Notes: generated from the sequence alone by a model not told the origin. A stretch of 64,000 nucleotides of DNA from Wukongibacter sp050859025 (GCF_050859025.1 NZ_CP138200.1:5952001-6016000); one strand, 5' to 3'. Positions 33,807-43,636 are shown, counted from the first letter of the stretch. Translations and numbers: made by a program.

Positions 33807-34901
33807 ATGAATCAATACGTTAAAAATAGACAAATTGCCTTCATCCTTTTTAATTCTATAGTTGGATATGGCGTTATGAATCTTCCTAAGAATACTGCAG
33901 AAAAGGTAGGTACAGGCAGCTGGATAACGCTATTAATATCAACAGCTATTGTAATTGCTTTTACATATTTACTTATATATCTAGGATATACTCATAAAAA
34001 TAAGACAATCTATGAATATAGTGAATTATTAGTTGGTAAATTTATAACTTCAATATTTATGACCATATATATTATTTACTTCTTCATAATTTTTTCTATG
34101 ATAACCAGACTATCCTGCGAAGTAATTAAGCTTTCTGTATTGATAAAAACACCAATTTGGATCCTCTGTTCACTATTTCTTTTAGTTGCATACTATGCTC
34201 TAGTAAATAAGTTGAAAATAATTGCAAGGATTTGCGAAATATATGGATTTTTTATTATCATAGCCTATTTAATTATATTTTTTCTTATCTCTACACAGGG
34301 AAGTTTAATAAATGTAAGACCACTTCTGGGCTCAGAGAATATTGGAACATATTTTAAAGCAATATCTGTAACAACAATTCCATTTTTGGGTATAGCTCTG
34401 CTTGTTACAATCCCCATAAATAAAAAAACGAACAATAAGAAAATATTCATGTATACAGCTTCAATTATAGCCTTCATAGGCATCCTATATATATTTGTAG
34501 TGGAATCCTGTATTTCTGTTATGGGGGTTGCTGGAATTGTATATTATAAAGACTCTCTATTGGCAACAATAAGAAGGATTGATATTAGTTGGCTGCAGTT
34601 TCTCAGCAGGCTTGATGGTTTATTCTTAGTGGCATGGATAATGGCTGTATCTTGTACAATTATTACATTTGCATACGGTACAACATTTCTTCTAAGTAAA
34701 TACTTTAAAAATATCCACTTTAGTGTTATTGCCTTTATTGTAATGTCTTTAGCCTTTATTATGAGTCTAATTCCTAAAACCATTGATAATGCAAGCAAAA
34801 TACTTTTATATATTAGTTATTTGGGAATATTCACTATCGGAGTAATTCCAATGATATTACTTATAGTTACAAAAATTAAAAAAACAACACTTAAATCTTA
34901 G
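33807..34901 (+). CDS. Spore germination permease GerAB/GerKB family, copy 1
   Basis: 364 residues, about ten hydrophobic helices, APC-superfamily fold. Starts NQYVKNRQIAFILFNSIVGY, then LPKNTAEKVGTGSWITLLIS; later ATIRRIDISWLQFLSRLDGL is the family's intracellular loop signature. B subunits form the germinant-binding channel of the receptor in the spore inner membrane. AGGAGGT lies 13 bases upstream of the ATG; a nearer ATG is out of frame. First gene of the B-B-C-C-A operon. Confidence 0.92.
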   Translation: MNQYVKNRQIAFILFNSIVGYGVMNLPKNTAEKVGTGSWITLLISTAIVIAFTYLLIYLGYTHKNKTIYEYSELLVGKFITSIFMTIYIIYFFIIFSMITRLSCEVIKLSVLIKTPIWILCSLFLLVAYYALVNKLKIIARICEIYGFFIIIAYLIIFFLISTQGSLINVRPLLGSENIGTYFKAISVTTIPFLGIALLVTIPINKKTNNKKIFMYTASIIAFIGILYIFVVESCISVMGVAGIVYYKDSLLATIRRIDISWLQFLSRLDGLFLVAWIMAVSCTIITFAYGTTFLLSKYFKNIHFSVIAFIVMSLAFIMSLIPKTIDNASKILLYISYLGIFTIGVIPMILLIVTKIKKTTLKS

Positions 34902-34989
34902 TAAATGATTAATAATATGTATCTCATTGAGTATTAAATGCTTTTTTATTATTTTCTTAATATAAAATTGAGATGTTTTTTTACAAGTA

Positions 34990-35020
34990 GGAATTATTTA
35001 AACATTTGGTGAAAATACTA
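34990..35020 (+). promoter_or_regulatory. SigG-like promoter before the second gerB gene
   Basis: GGAATT (34990-34995), 18-base spacer, AATACTA (35014-35020). It shares GAATTATTTAA and GAAAATACTA with the promoter at 33751, so the promoter was probably duplicated with the gene. Confidence 0.6.
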
Positions 35021-35047
35021 ACTTTATTAGATGATGAGGTATAAAAT

Positions 35048-36145
35048 ATGAAAGAAAACCTTACAAATAGACAAATAGCCTTTATGCTTTTTGGTTATAT
35101 CGTAGGATATGGGATCATGGGACTGCCTAAGAATATTGCAGAAAGTGCAGGCACAGGAGGATGGATTACCCTATTGATTGCCACGGCTATAGCTGTTATT
35201 ATTACATACATATTTACATATCTTGGATATATCCATGAGAATAAGACTATATACGAATACAGCAAGATATTAACCGGCAAATTTATTACAGCCATTTTTA
35301 TGTTTATATTCTTTATAGAGTTTTTCTTCTTCTTTACTATGGCAATTAGGGTCAGCAGTGAAATAATTAAACTAACTGTGCTAATAAAAACACCGGTTTG
35401 GGCACTTTGTCTATCCTTTTATTTAGTGATATATTATATTTTACTAAAAGGACTGAGGATAATGGCAAGGGTTATTGAATTTTATGGCATGATTATTATC
35501 ATGGCCTATTTGATTATACATTTTCTTATTTCCACTCAGGGAAAATTGATAAATATAAGACCTTATTTTGGGGAGGCAGATATAGTAACATATTTCAAAT
35601 CATCCATAGTAACAATACTTCCGTTTTTAGGCATCGAGATACTTGCTATTATTCCATTTAATCGAAAAATTAATAATAAAAAGGTTTTCAAATATACTGT
35701 CTCTATGATATTGTTTATTGGTCTTTTCTACATATTAGTTGTAGAGTCATGTATATCTGTCAATGGTGTTGATGGTATTATATTTTATAAAGATGCTTTG
35801 CTCGCCACAATCAGAAGGATCGACGTGGAATGGCTGCAATTTCTCAGAAGACTTGACGGCATATTTCTAATGGCATGGATAATGTCTATATTCTGTACAG
35901 CGACTATAAATGCCTATGGAGCAGTTTTTCTTATTGGTAAGTATTTCAAAAAAATAAATCGCAATCTTCTCATTTTTATAATAGTGGTTATATCCTACTA
36001 TATATCTCAAATCCCTAAAACCTTTAATGACGTACAAACCATATTGGACTATTCAAGCTATTTAGGCTTTGCCACCATGGGTTTTATCCCAATATTACTG
36101 TTAATAATTACGAAGGTGAAAAAATATGATAAAAAGACCAAATAA
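35048..36145 (+). CDS. Spore germination permease GerAB/GerKB family, copy 2
   Basis: 365 residues, same helix pattern as copy 1 (NRQIAFMLFGYIVGYGIMGL; LPKNIAESAGTGGWITLLIA; LLATIRRIDVEWLQFLRRLD). Clear tandem duplicate of the preceding gene, diverged mainly in transmembrane residues, which could change germinant preference. Ends overlapping the first gerC gene by 20 bases, so B2 and C1 are translationally coupled. Confidence 0.92.
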   Translation: MKENLTNRQIAFMLFGYIVGYGIMGLPKNIAESAGTGGWITLLIATAIAVIITYIFTYLGYIHENKTIYEYSKILTGKFITAIFMFIFFIEFFFFFTMAIRVSSEIIKLTVLIKTPVWALCLSFYLVIYYILLKGLRIMARVIEFYGMIIIMAYLIIHFLISTQGKLINIRPYFGEADIVTYFKSSIVTILPFLGIEILAIIPFNRKINNKKVFKYTVSMILFIGLFYILVVESCISVNGVDGIIFYKDALLATIRRIDVEWLQFLRRLDGIFLMAWIMSIFCTATINAYGAVFLIGKYFKKINRNLLIFIIVVISYYISQIPKTFNDVQTILDYSSYLGFATMGFIPILLLIITKVKKYDKKTK

Positions 36146-37259
36146 ATTATTAATAATATTTCTAGCATTATTTTTAACTGGCTGCTGGGATTATCAGGAT
36201 ATTAATGAAAGAAGTATTTCCTTCTCCACTGGTGTAGATATTGTTAATAACAATTTTGAATTCTCTGGTGAAATAGTTAAGCTTTTGTCCTCATCAAAGG
36301 CTGATGAACAGAAATCCCAATCCCAAGGGGTTTATACTTTTTTATCCCATGGCAAGGATTTTGAACAGGCTCGCCTAGACTTTGAAAAACAAAATTCTTT
36401 TCCTCTTTTTTTGGGTGCATCAAAGACTGTTATTTTTGGAGAGAAATTTGCTAAAGAAGGCATTGAACCATATGTAAATAGGATTGATAAATTCTACGAC
36501 TTCAGAAAGACCCTTCTTCCAGTAGTTAGTCGTGAAACTCCTAAAGAGCTATTTAAAATAAAGGTAGAGGAATCTATTTCTGTAGGTTTTTTAATAGATG
36601 ACATTATAAGCAATTTGAAAGAGAAAAAAATGACAGTCTATTCAGATATTGGCGAAATCCTTTCCGATACAACATTAGAAGGTATAGGCTACATGCTCCC
36701 GTATGTTGGAACAGAATATGGTTCTATAAAATATTTAGGCCTTGCAGTAATGAAGAACTCAAGGTTGGTTGGTATTATCGATATGGAAGACACTGATGGA
36801 ATATTATATCTACTGGCAGATAAACCCGTATTGACTGAAAGTCTATTTTCTGCTGAAGAAAAAAACAATAAATATTCTCTTAGAACGGCTGTTAAAAAAA
36901 GAAGGATTAAAACATACTATAAGGATGGCAGGGTTTCAATTAAAGTAGATTTAAATATCAAAGCTGAGATGCGATATCAGTACTATTTAAAGCCCATAAG
37001 TGACGGGGAAATAAAGAAGATAGAAGATAAGGTATCAAAAAAAATAAAAAATGATATATTAAATATCTTTAAAAGATCACAAGATGAATTTAAGTGTGAT
37101 ATATTTCATTTTCTAAAATACTTCAGGGCTGATCATCCAAAGATTTACAAGCAAATTAAGTGGGAAGATGCATATCCCGAGGCAAATATAGAAGTTAATA
37201 TTAAAACAAAAATTATAAATCTTGGTCTAATGGACCCAAATGCTAAGAAGAAAGAATAA
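36126..37259 (+). CDS. Spore germination lipoprotein GerAC/GerKC family, copy 1
   Basis: 377 residues. Signal with lipobox LTGC and the family's CWDYQDINERS directly after the Cys. RTAVKKRRIKTYYKDGRVSI and ERSQDEFKCDIFHF-like C-terminal region (here KRSQDEFKCDIFHFLKYFRA) match GerC domains. Anchored to the outer face of the spore inner membrane; needed for receptor assembly. Overlaps the preceding gerB by 20 bases. Confidence 0.93.
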   Translation: MIKRPNKLLIIFLALFLTGCWDYQDINERSISFSTGVDIVNNNFEFSGEIVKLLSSSKADEQKSQSQGVYTFLSHGKDFEQARLDFEKQNSFPLFLGASKTVIFGEKFAKEGIEPYVNRIDKFYDFRKTLLPVVSRETPKELFKIKVEESISVGFLIDDIISNLKEKKMTVYSDIGEILSDTTLEGIGYMLPYVGTEYGSIKYLGLAVMKNSRLVGIIDMEDTDGILYLLADKPVLTESLFSAEEKNNKYSLRTAVKKRRIKTYYKDGRVSIKVDLNIKAEMRYQYYLKPISDGEIKKIEDKVSKKIKNDILNIFKRSQDEFKCDIFHFLKYFRADHPKIYKQIKWEDAYPEANIEVNIKTKIINLGLMDPNAKKKE

Positions 37260-37310
37260 AAATCTACTGTAATTTCAAAATATTATTTATAATCATAAGG
37301 GTGAGAAAAT

Positions 37311-38444
37311 ATGATAAAAAAATACAGTAAATTCTTTATAATATTTCTATTACTATTTCTGACAGGCTGCTGGGATTACAAGGATATTAATGAACGAACT
37401 ATTGCACTTTCTATTGGAGTAGATGTCGTTAATGATAATATTGAGTTTTCTGGTGAAATGGCTAAGCTTGTATCAACATCTGGTGATAATCAACAAAAGG
37501 CCCAAACACAAGGGGTTTATAATTTATTATCCTATGGTAAAGATTTTGAAGAGGCTAGAATTCACTATGATGCCGTAAGTCCTTCCCCAGTATTTTTAGG
37601 GGCAACAAGGGTTGTTGTTTTGGGCGAGAAATTTGCTAAGCAGAATATTGAACCCTATTTAAACAGGATTAATAAGTTCTATGATTATAGAAAAACTCTT
37701 CTTGTTATCGTGAGTCGTGAACCACCTAGAGAATTGCTTAGTCAAAAGACAGAAAAAACAAATTCTGTAGGTTTCTTAATAGAAGATATTTTAAGTAATT
37801 TGAAGAGTAGAAAAATGACAGTGTACTCAAATGTAGGAGAAATACTTTCTGACATAGCATTAGGCGAAATAGGTTATTTGCTTCCCTATGTAGGTATAAA
37901 GGAAGGCTCTATACAATATTTGGGTCTGGCAGTAATGAAGGATTCAAAATTAGTTGGTATTATCGATATGGAAGATACAGATGGTATATTATATTTGTTG
38001 GCAGATAAACCCATATTAACTGAAAGTATATTTTCTTCCGAGGAGAAAAATAATAAATATTCCCTAAGAACATCGGTTAAGAAAAGGAAAATTAAAACAG
38101 AATACAAGAATGATAAGGTCATAATAAAAATTGATTTGGATTTAGCCGCTGAACTACAATACCAATATTACATAAAGCCAATAAGTGATGAGCAAAAAAA
38201 AGAATTAGAAAATATGGCATCAAAAAAAATAGAAAAGGATATTATTAATATTTTTGAAAGGTCCCAGGACGAGTTTAAATGTGATATCTTTCACTTTGCA
38301 AAATACTTCAGAGCCAATCATCCAAGAATTTATGATCAAATTAAATGGAAGGATGTATATACCGAGGCGGATATAGAGGTTAGTATCAAAACAAAAATTA
38401 TAAATCTTGGCTTGATAGACTCAAACGCTAAAAAGAAATACTAG
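37311..38444 (+). CDS. Spore germination lipoprotein GerAC/GerKC family, copy 2
   Basis: 377 residues, same length as copy 1 and very similar throughout (LTGCWDYKDINERTIALSIG; ILYLLADKPILTESIFSSEE; SQDEFKCDIFHFAKYFRANH). Tandem duplicate separated by 51 bases, with RBS AAGGGTGAG. By sequence the two C proteins are closer to each other than the two B proteins are, suggesting a later or homogenised duplication. Confidence 0.93.
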   Translation: MIKKYSKFFIIFLLLFLTGCWDYKDINERTIALSIGVDVVNDNIEFSGEMAKLVSTSGDNQQKAQTQGVYNLLSYGKDFEEARIHYDAVSPSPVFLGATRVVVLGEKFAKQNIEPYLNRINKFYDYRKTLLVIVSREPPRELLSQKTEKTNSVGFLIEDILSNLKSRKMTVYSNVGEILSDIALGEIGYLLPYVGIKEGSIQYLGLAVMKDSKLVGIIDMEDTDGILYLLADKPILTESIFSSEEKNNKYSLRTSVKKRKIKTEYKNDKVIIKIDLDLAAELQYQYYIKPISDEQKKELENMASKKIEKDIINIFERSQDEFKCDIFHFAKYFRANHPRIYDQIKWKDVYTEADIEVSIKTKIINLGLIDSNAKKKY

Positions 38445-38457
38445 GGAGTGTAATTCT

Positions 38458-39900
38458 ATGAAAAAACTTGAGAATCAAAATAAGTTTATAGATAAGATTG
38501 AAGAATTGCGTAGGCAGGAAGGCTTAGAAATAAACATAAGAAAACTAAATATCAATGAAAATGAAGTCTATGTATTATTTATCATGCATATTGTTGACCG
38601 TCAAAGGCTTTCAGATGATATTATCCGCCCTCTCTTAAGATATGACAAAAGCAATGATATAACTGTTGATACAATATCAGACTCCATTATCTATATGGAT
38701 GATGTCATCTTTGACAATGATGAAAATAATATCATTAATTATGTCTTAAATGGAAGATCGGTTATTATAATCGGTAATGATGAAAAATATATAGTGACTA
38801 ATACCAAAAAAGTGGCAAAAAGAACTCCCGATTCGCCGGAGATAGAAAATACAATTAGAGGTCCAAAGGATGCTTTTACGGAAAACTTTTATACCAATCT
38901 GTCATTAATCCGTTATAGGATAAAGGATCCTAATCTGAGGATTGATAAGTTTACAATCGGCAAACGGACAAAAACTAATGTTGGAGTAATCTATATTAGT
39001 GACATCGCAAATCCAAAGTATGTTAACGAAGTAAAGAAGAAGTTAAGTGCTATTGATATAGATGGTATTGTTGAATCAGGCTATATTCAGAAATTTTTAT
39101 TAAATAATGTCTTTGATCTTTTCCCTCAAACCGGTATTATTTCAAGGTCTGATAAGGCAAGTGCCAATATATTGGAAGGAAAGATATGTATAGTTGTGGA
39201 GGGGAGCAATTTTGTCTTATCTGCTCCAAGAACCTTTATAGAGTTTTTTGATTCCGGCGATGACCATTATGATAATCTCTATCTGGGAATATTCTCAAAA
39301 TGTTTAAGAATACTATCTTTTACCCTTACACTCACGCTGTCCTCATTGTATGTAGCAGTAGTGGCCTTTCATTCAGATATTCTTCCGGAGCTGTATATTT
39401 TATCCTTGGCCGTCTCCAGAGCTACCGTTCCCTTTAATGCTCTCTTGGAGGCTGTACTAATGGAGGGAATAGCCGAAATACTTCGGGAAGCAAGCATAAG
39501 ACTTCCAAAGCAGATTGGGCCAGCCATAGGTATTGTAGGAACTATTGTAATTGGTCAAGCAGCAGTTGCTGCAGGTCTTGTCAGCCCTCTTATGGTTATA
39601 ATTGCATCATTGTCTACTATGTGCTCCTTTGTAGCTCCGGATTATACCATAATGAATCCAGTACGAATATTAAAATTCATGCTGATCTTTGTTACAGGTA
39701 TATTTGGATTATTTGGTTTTGTTATGGGAATGACTGTCATCGTAATTAATGTAATTTCACATAATAGTCTCGGAGTCCCATATTTTGCTCCTATTGCACC
39801 TTTCAATTTTAAGGACTTAAGAAATTTCATTTTTAGTGATGTAACCTTAGCTAAGAAAAGACCGGATTTTTTAAATACACAGGATAAGACAAGACAGTAG
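38458..39900 (+). CDS. Spore germination protein GerAA/GerKA family
   Basis: 480 residues. Soluble N-terminal half, then the conserved ELDSILDSGYIQKFL-like block (here GIVESGYIQKFLLNNVFDLF and PQTGIISRSDKASANILEGK), followed by about five membrane helices (LPELYILSLAVSRATVPFNA, EGIAEILREASIRLPKQIGP). Only one A subunit for two B and two C genes. Starts 13 bases after gerC2 with GGGAGTG. A subunits form the oligomeric ring of the receptor. Confidence 0.95.
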   Translation: MKKLENQNKFIDKIEELRRQEGLEINIRKLNINENEVYVLFIMHIVDRQRLSDDIIRPLLRYDKSNDITVDTISDSIIYMDDVIFDNDENNIINYVLNGRSVIIIGNDEKYIVTNTKKVAKRTPDSPEIENTIRGPKDAFTENFYTNLSLIRYRIKDPNLRIDKFTIGKRTKTNVGVIYISDIANPKYVNEVKKKLSAIDIDGIVESGYIQKFLLNNVFDLFPQTGIISRSDKASANILEGKICIVVEGSNFVLSAPRTFIEFFDSGDDHYDNLYLGIFSKCLRILSFTLTLTLSSLYVAVVAFHSDILPELYILSLAVSRATVPFNALLEAVLMEGIAEILREASIRLPKQIGPAIGIVGTIVIGQAAVAAGLVSPLMVIIASLSTMCSFVAPDYTIMNPVRILKFMLIFVTGIFGLFGFVMGMTVIVINVISHNSLGVPYFAPIAPFNFKDLRNFIFSDVTLAKKRPDFLNTQDKTRQ

Positions 39901-39953
39901 GGTAAGGTGTCTGATGATATTTTGTAGTTACAAGTTCTAAATTGTGAATTCTA

Positions 39954-39988
39954 AGATGGGGCTGTCTCATTCTGAGACACCCCCATCT
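39954..39988. terminator. Strong hairpin between gerA and truA
   Basis: AGATGGGG-CTGTCTCA / TGAGACAC-CCCCATCT with a 3-base centre. Its GGTGTCTCAGAATGA motif matches the end of family D. No T-run on either side; probably stops convergent transcription. It overlaps the truA stop codon. Confidence 0.65.
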
Positions 39989-40724
39989 AATACTCTACAT
40001 CATATAAAAACAGGCCTCTGGCAGGAGCAGTTGGACCGGCAAGACGTCTATCCTTTTTATTTAATATATCTAATACTTCCTCTGTATTCATCTTACCAAG
40101 TCCGACTTCTATCAAAGTCCCAACTATGATCCTTACCATATTATGTAAAAAGCCACTTCCACTAATCATTATCTCTACTATCTTATGCTCTTGATTTATA
40201 TCAATATCGTAGATTTTTCTTACTCTAGACTTTTTCTTAGATTTAGCTGTTGTAAAACTAGAAAAATCATGTTCTCCAACAAGGTGATTAGCAGCCTTCT
40301 CCATTGCCTTTATATTTAAACTTTCTGGAACATGGGTTATATATTTTCTCGTAAATGGGTCGTGATATGGGTGGTTTAATATCCTATACAAGTACCTTTT
40401 CCTCTTTACTGAGTATCTCGAATGAAATCTATCATCGACCTTTTTTACTTTCTTTACTACAATATCATCAGGTAAATATCTGTAGCAATAATCTAGAATT
40501 TCATTTGTACTAAGCTCTGAGTTTGTCTTAAAGTTTGCTACCTGCATCAAGGCATGTACTCCTGCATCTGTTCTTCCAGAACCAAAAATCTCAACCTTTT
40601 CTCCTGTCATTTTGCTAAGAACATCCTCCAGCTTCCTCTGAACCGTCATATCGCTATCTCCAAGTCTTTGCCATCCTTTGTATCGACTTCCATCATACTG
40701 TACTATAAGTTTAATATTTTTCAT
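39987..40724 (-). CDS. truA: tRNA pseudouridine(38-40) synthase TruA
   Basis: 245 residues. Catalytic Asp in FGSGRTDAGVHALMQVANF; N-terminal IKLIVQYDGSRYKGWQR and C-terminal GSGFLHNMVRIIVGTLIEVG are signatures. Isomerises uridines 38-40 in the tRNA anticodon stem. ATG with AAGGGG upstream. Here it stands alone rather than after ecfT genes, where it is often found in Firmicutes. Confidence 0.96.
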   Translation of the reverse strand: MKNIKLIVQYDGSRYKGWQRLGDSDMTVQRKLEDVLSKMTGEKVEIFGSGRTDAGVHALMQVANFKTNSELSTNEILDYCYRYLPDDIVVKKVKKVDDRFHSRYSVKRKRYLYRILNHPYHDPFTRKYITHVPESLNIKAMEKAANHLVGEHDFSSFTTAKSKKKSRVRKIYDIDINQEHKIVEIMISGSGFLHNMVRIIVGTLIEVGLGKMNTEEVLDILNKKDRRLAGPTAPARGLFLYDVEY

Positions 40725-40866
40725 AAACGATCTACCCCTTAAAATAAATTCTGATTCGTTACTTAAGGTACTCTTTACTTTAAAATATGATTCTATAAAA
40801 TATATGAAACACCTTTATTTTTCCAATTTTTTTAACATAATATTATTAGACTTTAAGTTATTCGAC

Positions 40867-40973
40867 TATATAGGGTTTTATAGTAAAACTTAATTTATAC
40901 ATGTACAAATGCTCAGTGTTTCTGGGAGTTTTGGACATGTATAAATTAAAGTCTCTACTCAAATCCCTGTAGT
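40867..40973 (+). repeat. Family A palindromic repeat, copy A3
   Basis: Begins TATATAGGGTTTTATAGTAA, centre CTCAGTGTTTCTGGGAG, ends CTCTACTCAAATCCCTGTAG. It sits in the 335-bp truA-GNAT gap; 40725-40866 shows nothing else. Confidence 0.88.
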
Positions 40974-41008
40974 AAAAAAACTATCCCCTAATAACTGGGA
41001 TAGTTTAA
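40974..41008 (-). terminator. Terminator after the GNAT gene
   Basis: Minus strand AAACTATCCC, loop, GGGATAGTTTTTTT. Confidence 0.88.
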
Positions 41009-41059
41009 TTAATAATTTACCGCTTAATCTGAAATTTTTCACGAATCATCACATAAATA

Positions 41060-41584
41060 TTATATTTCTAATTCTAAGTGTATATCTTCAGGCTCTAACT
41101 GGAATAGCTTTTCATTGATTTCTGATGCTAGATCGAAGCCTATTCTCATATAAAAATCTACCGTTCCCTGAGTTGGGGTTGCTGAAACATATAGTTTTGT
41201 TGCTGAAGTTTCCTTTGCTCTGTCTATCACACATTCAACTAGCTTCCTACCAATCCCTTTTTTCCTATACTTACTACTTATATAAAGTATATCGAGCTTA
41301 AGCTGATCTTTATTTTTACCAATAAGCTCACTGTCTAGTGCTATCATTCCAACTATATGTGAACTATCAAAGCCTCCATATATTATCCCACCTCTGTCAT
41401 ATAGGTCATAAAGACGACTTATCAAATATTCTAGCTCTTTAGGATGCCATCCCCTCACATTATAATAATTATCTTTAATCTTTAACTTTTCATCTTCTAG
41501 ATAATAGGATTTCTCTATTCTTTCACTTCGGTCTATATCTCTAAGACTTTCTATCTCGTTTCTTAATAATATCCTATAATCCAT
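41060..41584 (-). CDS. GNAT family N-acetyltransferase
   Basis: 174 residues. The acetyl-CoA loop is ISSKYRKKGIGRKLVECVID (R-x-x-G-I-G-x-x-L), preceded by VGMIALDSELIG and followed by KLYVSATPTQGTVDFYMRIG. Substrate unknown. RBS GGGAGG. 15 bases downstream of the MutS2-like gene on the same strand, so likely co-transcribed. Confidence 0.87.
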   Translation of the reverse strand: MDYRILLRNEIESLRDIDRSERIEKSYYLEDEKLKIKDNYYNVRGWHPKELEYLISRLYDLYDRGGIIYGGFDSSHIVGMIALDSELIGKNKDQLKLDILYISSKYRKKGIGRKLVECVIDRAKETSATKLYVSATPTQGTVDFYMRIGFDLASEINEKLFQLEPEDIHLELEI

Positions 41585-41599
41585 AGCTTTTAACCTCCC

Positions 41600-43558
41600 T
41601 TAATTGTCTTCTATTTCTATCTTAAGTCCTTTAACATATTTCCTGTTCATAAGCTTCTTTTTCTTCCTATTTTCCTTAGTCTCAAAAACGATATCTAAAT
41701 CATAATTTTCTGGATATAGATTCTCAGCTTCTATATGAAGGGAAAGTCTTTTTTTGTTTACCTTTAATTTCTTTTTCTTAACCATTACTCCCACATCACC
41801 TTTACCATCCTCTAATGAATAAACTATTCCATAGTCATCTAGACTGCTAATATATACTCTATCTCCAATATTGAAACTCTGAACAATCTTCTCTCTTTCT
41901 AGCTTTTTCTTATTAGTTTTATTTCTTCTTAGCTTTTCAAGCTGCTTTTCATGTTTCTGTATTGTTTCAATATTTTTTACTTTCTTTATCTCACTAAGTT
42001 TTTTAGAAATCTCACTATAATCCTTACTCTCTCTATAGGAAATTTCGTGGGCTCTCTCTATTATTTTTTTGTCCATTCCAAGTCTGAGAGCTATATTGAA
42101 TCCATTACTTTCTCCTGATTTACCTATCTTTAGCCTATATAGTGGCTTTAATGTCTCTAAATCAAATTCCATACACCCATTCTCAAAGCCCTTATTACTA
42201 TTAGCGAACTCTTTAATCTCGCTATAATGAGTGGTAGCAAGGATTGTAGAGCCCTTTCTATGAATTTCCTCGAGCAGTGAAGTGGCAAGGCCCATTCCTT
42301 CGGCAGGGTCTGTTCCCGCACCTAGCTCATCTAGTATTATTAAGGAATTTTCGTCGGCACATTCTACAATCCCTATTATATTGCTAATATGGGAAGAAAA
42401 TGTGCTTAGGTTTTGCTCTATACTCTGCCCGTCACCTATATCAACTAATATATCATTAAATATTGCAAATTCTCCATCAGCATTCATTGGAACATGCATA
42501 CCGGATTGGACCATCATAGTTAATAGCCCAACAGTCTTTAGTGCAACTGTCTTTCCTCCCGTATTTGGTCCTGTGATTACTAAGCTTCTGTATCCTTCAC
42601 CTATAATAAAGCTTAGGGGTACAGCACTTTCTCCAATTAAAGGATGTCTTGCTTCTTTTATATTTATATATTTCCTTGTGTTTAGCTTTGCCGTATTGCC
42701 TCCTATTGCTTTACTATATTTAGCCTTTGCAAATATAAAATCGTAATAGGACATAGTTTCAATACTAATTCTCAGCTCCCTACCATATCCCTTTATTAAA
42801 TCGGTTAGATAAACCAATATTTTATATTCTTCATTCTTTTCCTCTGTTTTTAATAAACTAAGCTCCTGTTGTATCCTTCCTACAGCTTCAGGTTCTATAA
42901 ATACCGTTGCTCCCGAACTCGATGTTTCTACTACCCTTCCATTTATATTTTTTCTATATTCCCTTTTGATAGGTATTACATACCTACCTTCTTTAAATCC
43001 AATAAGATTATCTTGAATGTATTTACTGTAGGCAGGTGAATTTAATATACTTTGAAACTTACTCTTAATTCTGTCTTCTAATATACCTATTTTTTTCCTT
43101 AGCTTAGACAATTCAGAAGATGCCTTATCGTCTACTCTACCATTTCTAATACACTTATCTATCTCCTCCTTTACATCCTCAAGCTCATCAATAGACATTG
43201 CATAGGTACATATTCTTGGTGCAATCAGGTTTTTAGACTTCATAAAATTTTTCATTCTACTAGCATTTCTTATAAAGTCAAGTATTAGTATCATCTCTTC
43301 TGGATTTAATGTGTAGTCAATATCAAGCTTTTCCATTATCTTGCTAATACCTGTTAAGCTGTGCAGAGGTACTCTAAAATTGCTTTCCAATAATCCTTTA
43401 GCCTCCGTTGTTTCTTCAAGCCAATTTTCGATAATATATATATCTATTGACGGCTCTAACTTTTTAACTAAATCTTTACCTTCTTCTGATAATGCATATC
43501 CCATTAATATCTCTTTAATTTTGTCATATTCAAGCATTTTGATAGTATTATTATTCAA
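41600..43558 (-). CDS. MutS2-like ATPase lacking the Smr nuclease domain
   Basis: 652 residues from the TTG at 43556-43558 (GGAGGG seven bases upstream). MutS core: Walker A TGPNTGGKT, STFSSHISNI, Walker B IILDELGAGTDPAEG, TTHYSEIKEFA. The central clamp (residues about 100-300) contains GRYVIPIKREYRKNINGRVV, and a coiled-coil follows the ATPase. MutS2 proteins are usually about 780 residues with a C-terminal Smr endonuclease; this one ends about 130 residues earlier in a basic tail with no Smr motif. Possibly ribosome-rescue or recombination related, like MutS2, but without nuclease. Confidence 0.87.
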   Translation of the reverse strand: MNNNTIKMLEYDKIKEILMGYALSEEGKDLVKKLEPSIDIYIIENWLEETTEAKGLLESNFRVPLHSLTGISKIMEKLDIDYTLNPEEMILILDFIRNASRMKNFMKSKNLIAPRICTYAMSIDELEDVKEEIDKCIRNGRVDDKASSELSKLRKKIGILEDRIKSKFQSILNSPAYSKYIQDNLIGFKEGRYVIPIKREYRKNINGRVVETSSSGATVFIEPEAVGRIQQELSLLKTEEKNEEYKILVYLTDLIKGYGRELRISIETMSYYDFIFAKAKYSKAIGGNTAKLNTRKYINIKEARHPLIGESAVPLSFIIGEGYRSLVITGPNTGGKTVALKTVGLLTMMVQSGMHVPMNADGEFAIFNDILVDIGDGQSIEQNLSTFSSHISNIIGIVECADENSLIILDELGAGTDPAEGMGLATSLLEEIHRKGSTILATTHYSEIKEFANSNKGFENGCMEFDLETLKPLYRLKIGKSGESNGFNIALRLGMDKKIIERAHEISYRESKDYSEISKKLSEIKKVKNIETIQKHEKQLEKLRRNKTNKKKLEREKIVQSFNIGDRVYISSLDDYGIVYSLEDGKGDVGVMVKKKKLKVNKKRLSLHIEAENLYPENYDLDIVFETKENRKKKKLMNRKYVKGLKIEIEDN

Positions 43559-43636
43559 GTTCTATCCCTCCATTTTTTAATAGTTCTTTGAAATATATTT
43601 CTATTTCTCTATCATCCAGTAACATTTAATTCCCCC

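Noticed and set aside
34921..34975. Terminator between gerB1 and gerB2 (ATCTCA...TGAGAT then T-run)
   Set aside because: Six-base stem with a loop of about 40 bases is too weak to support.
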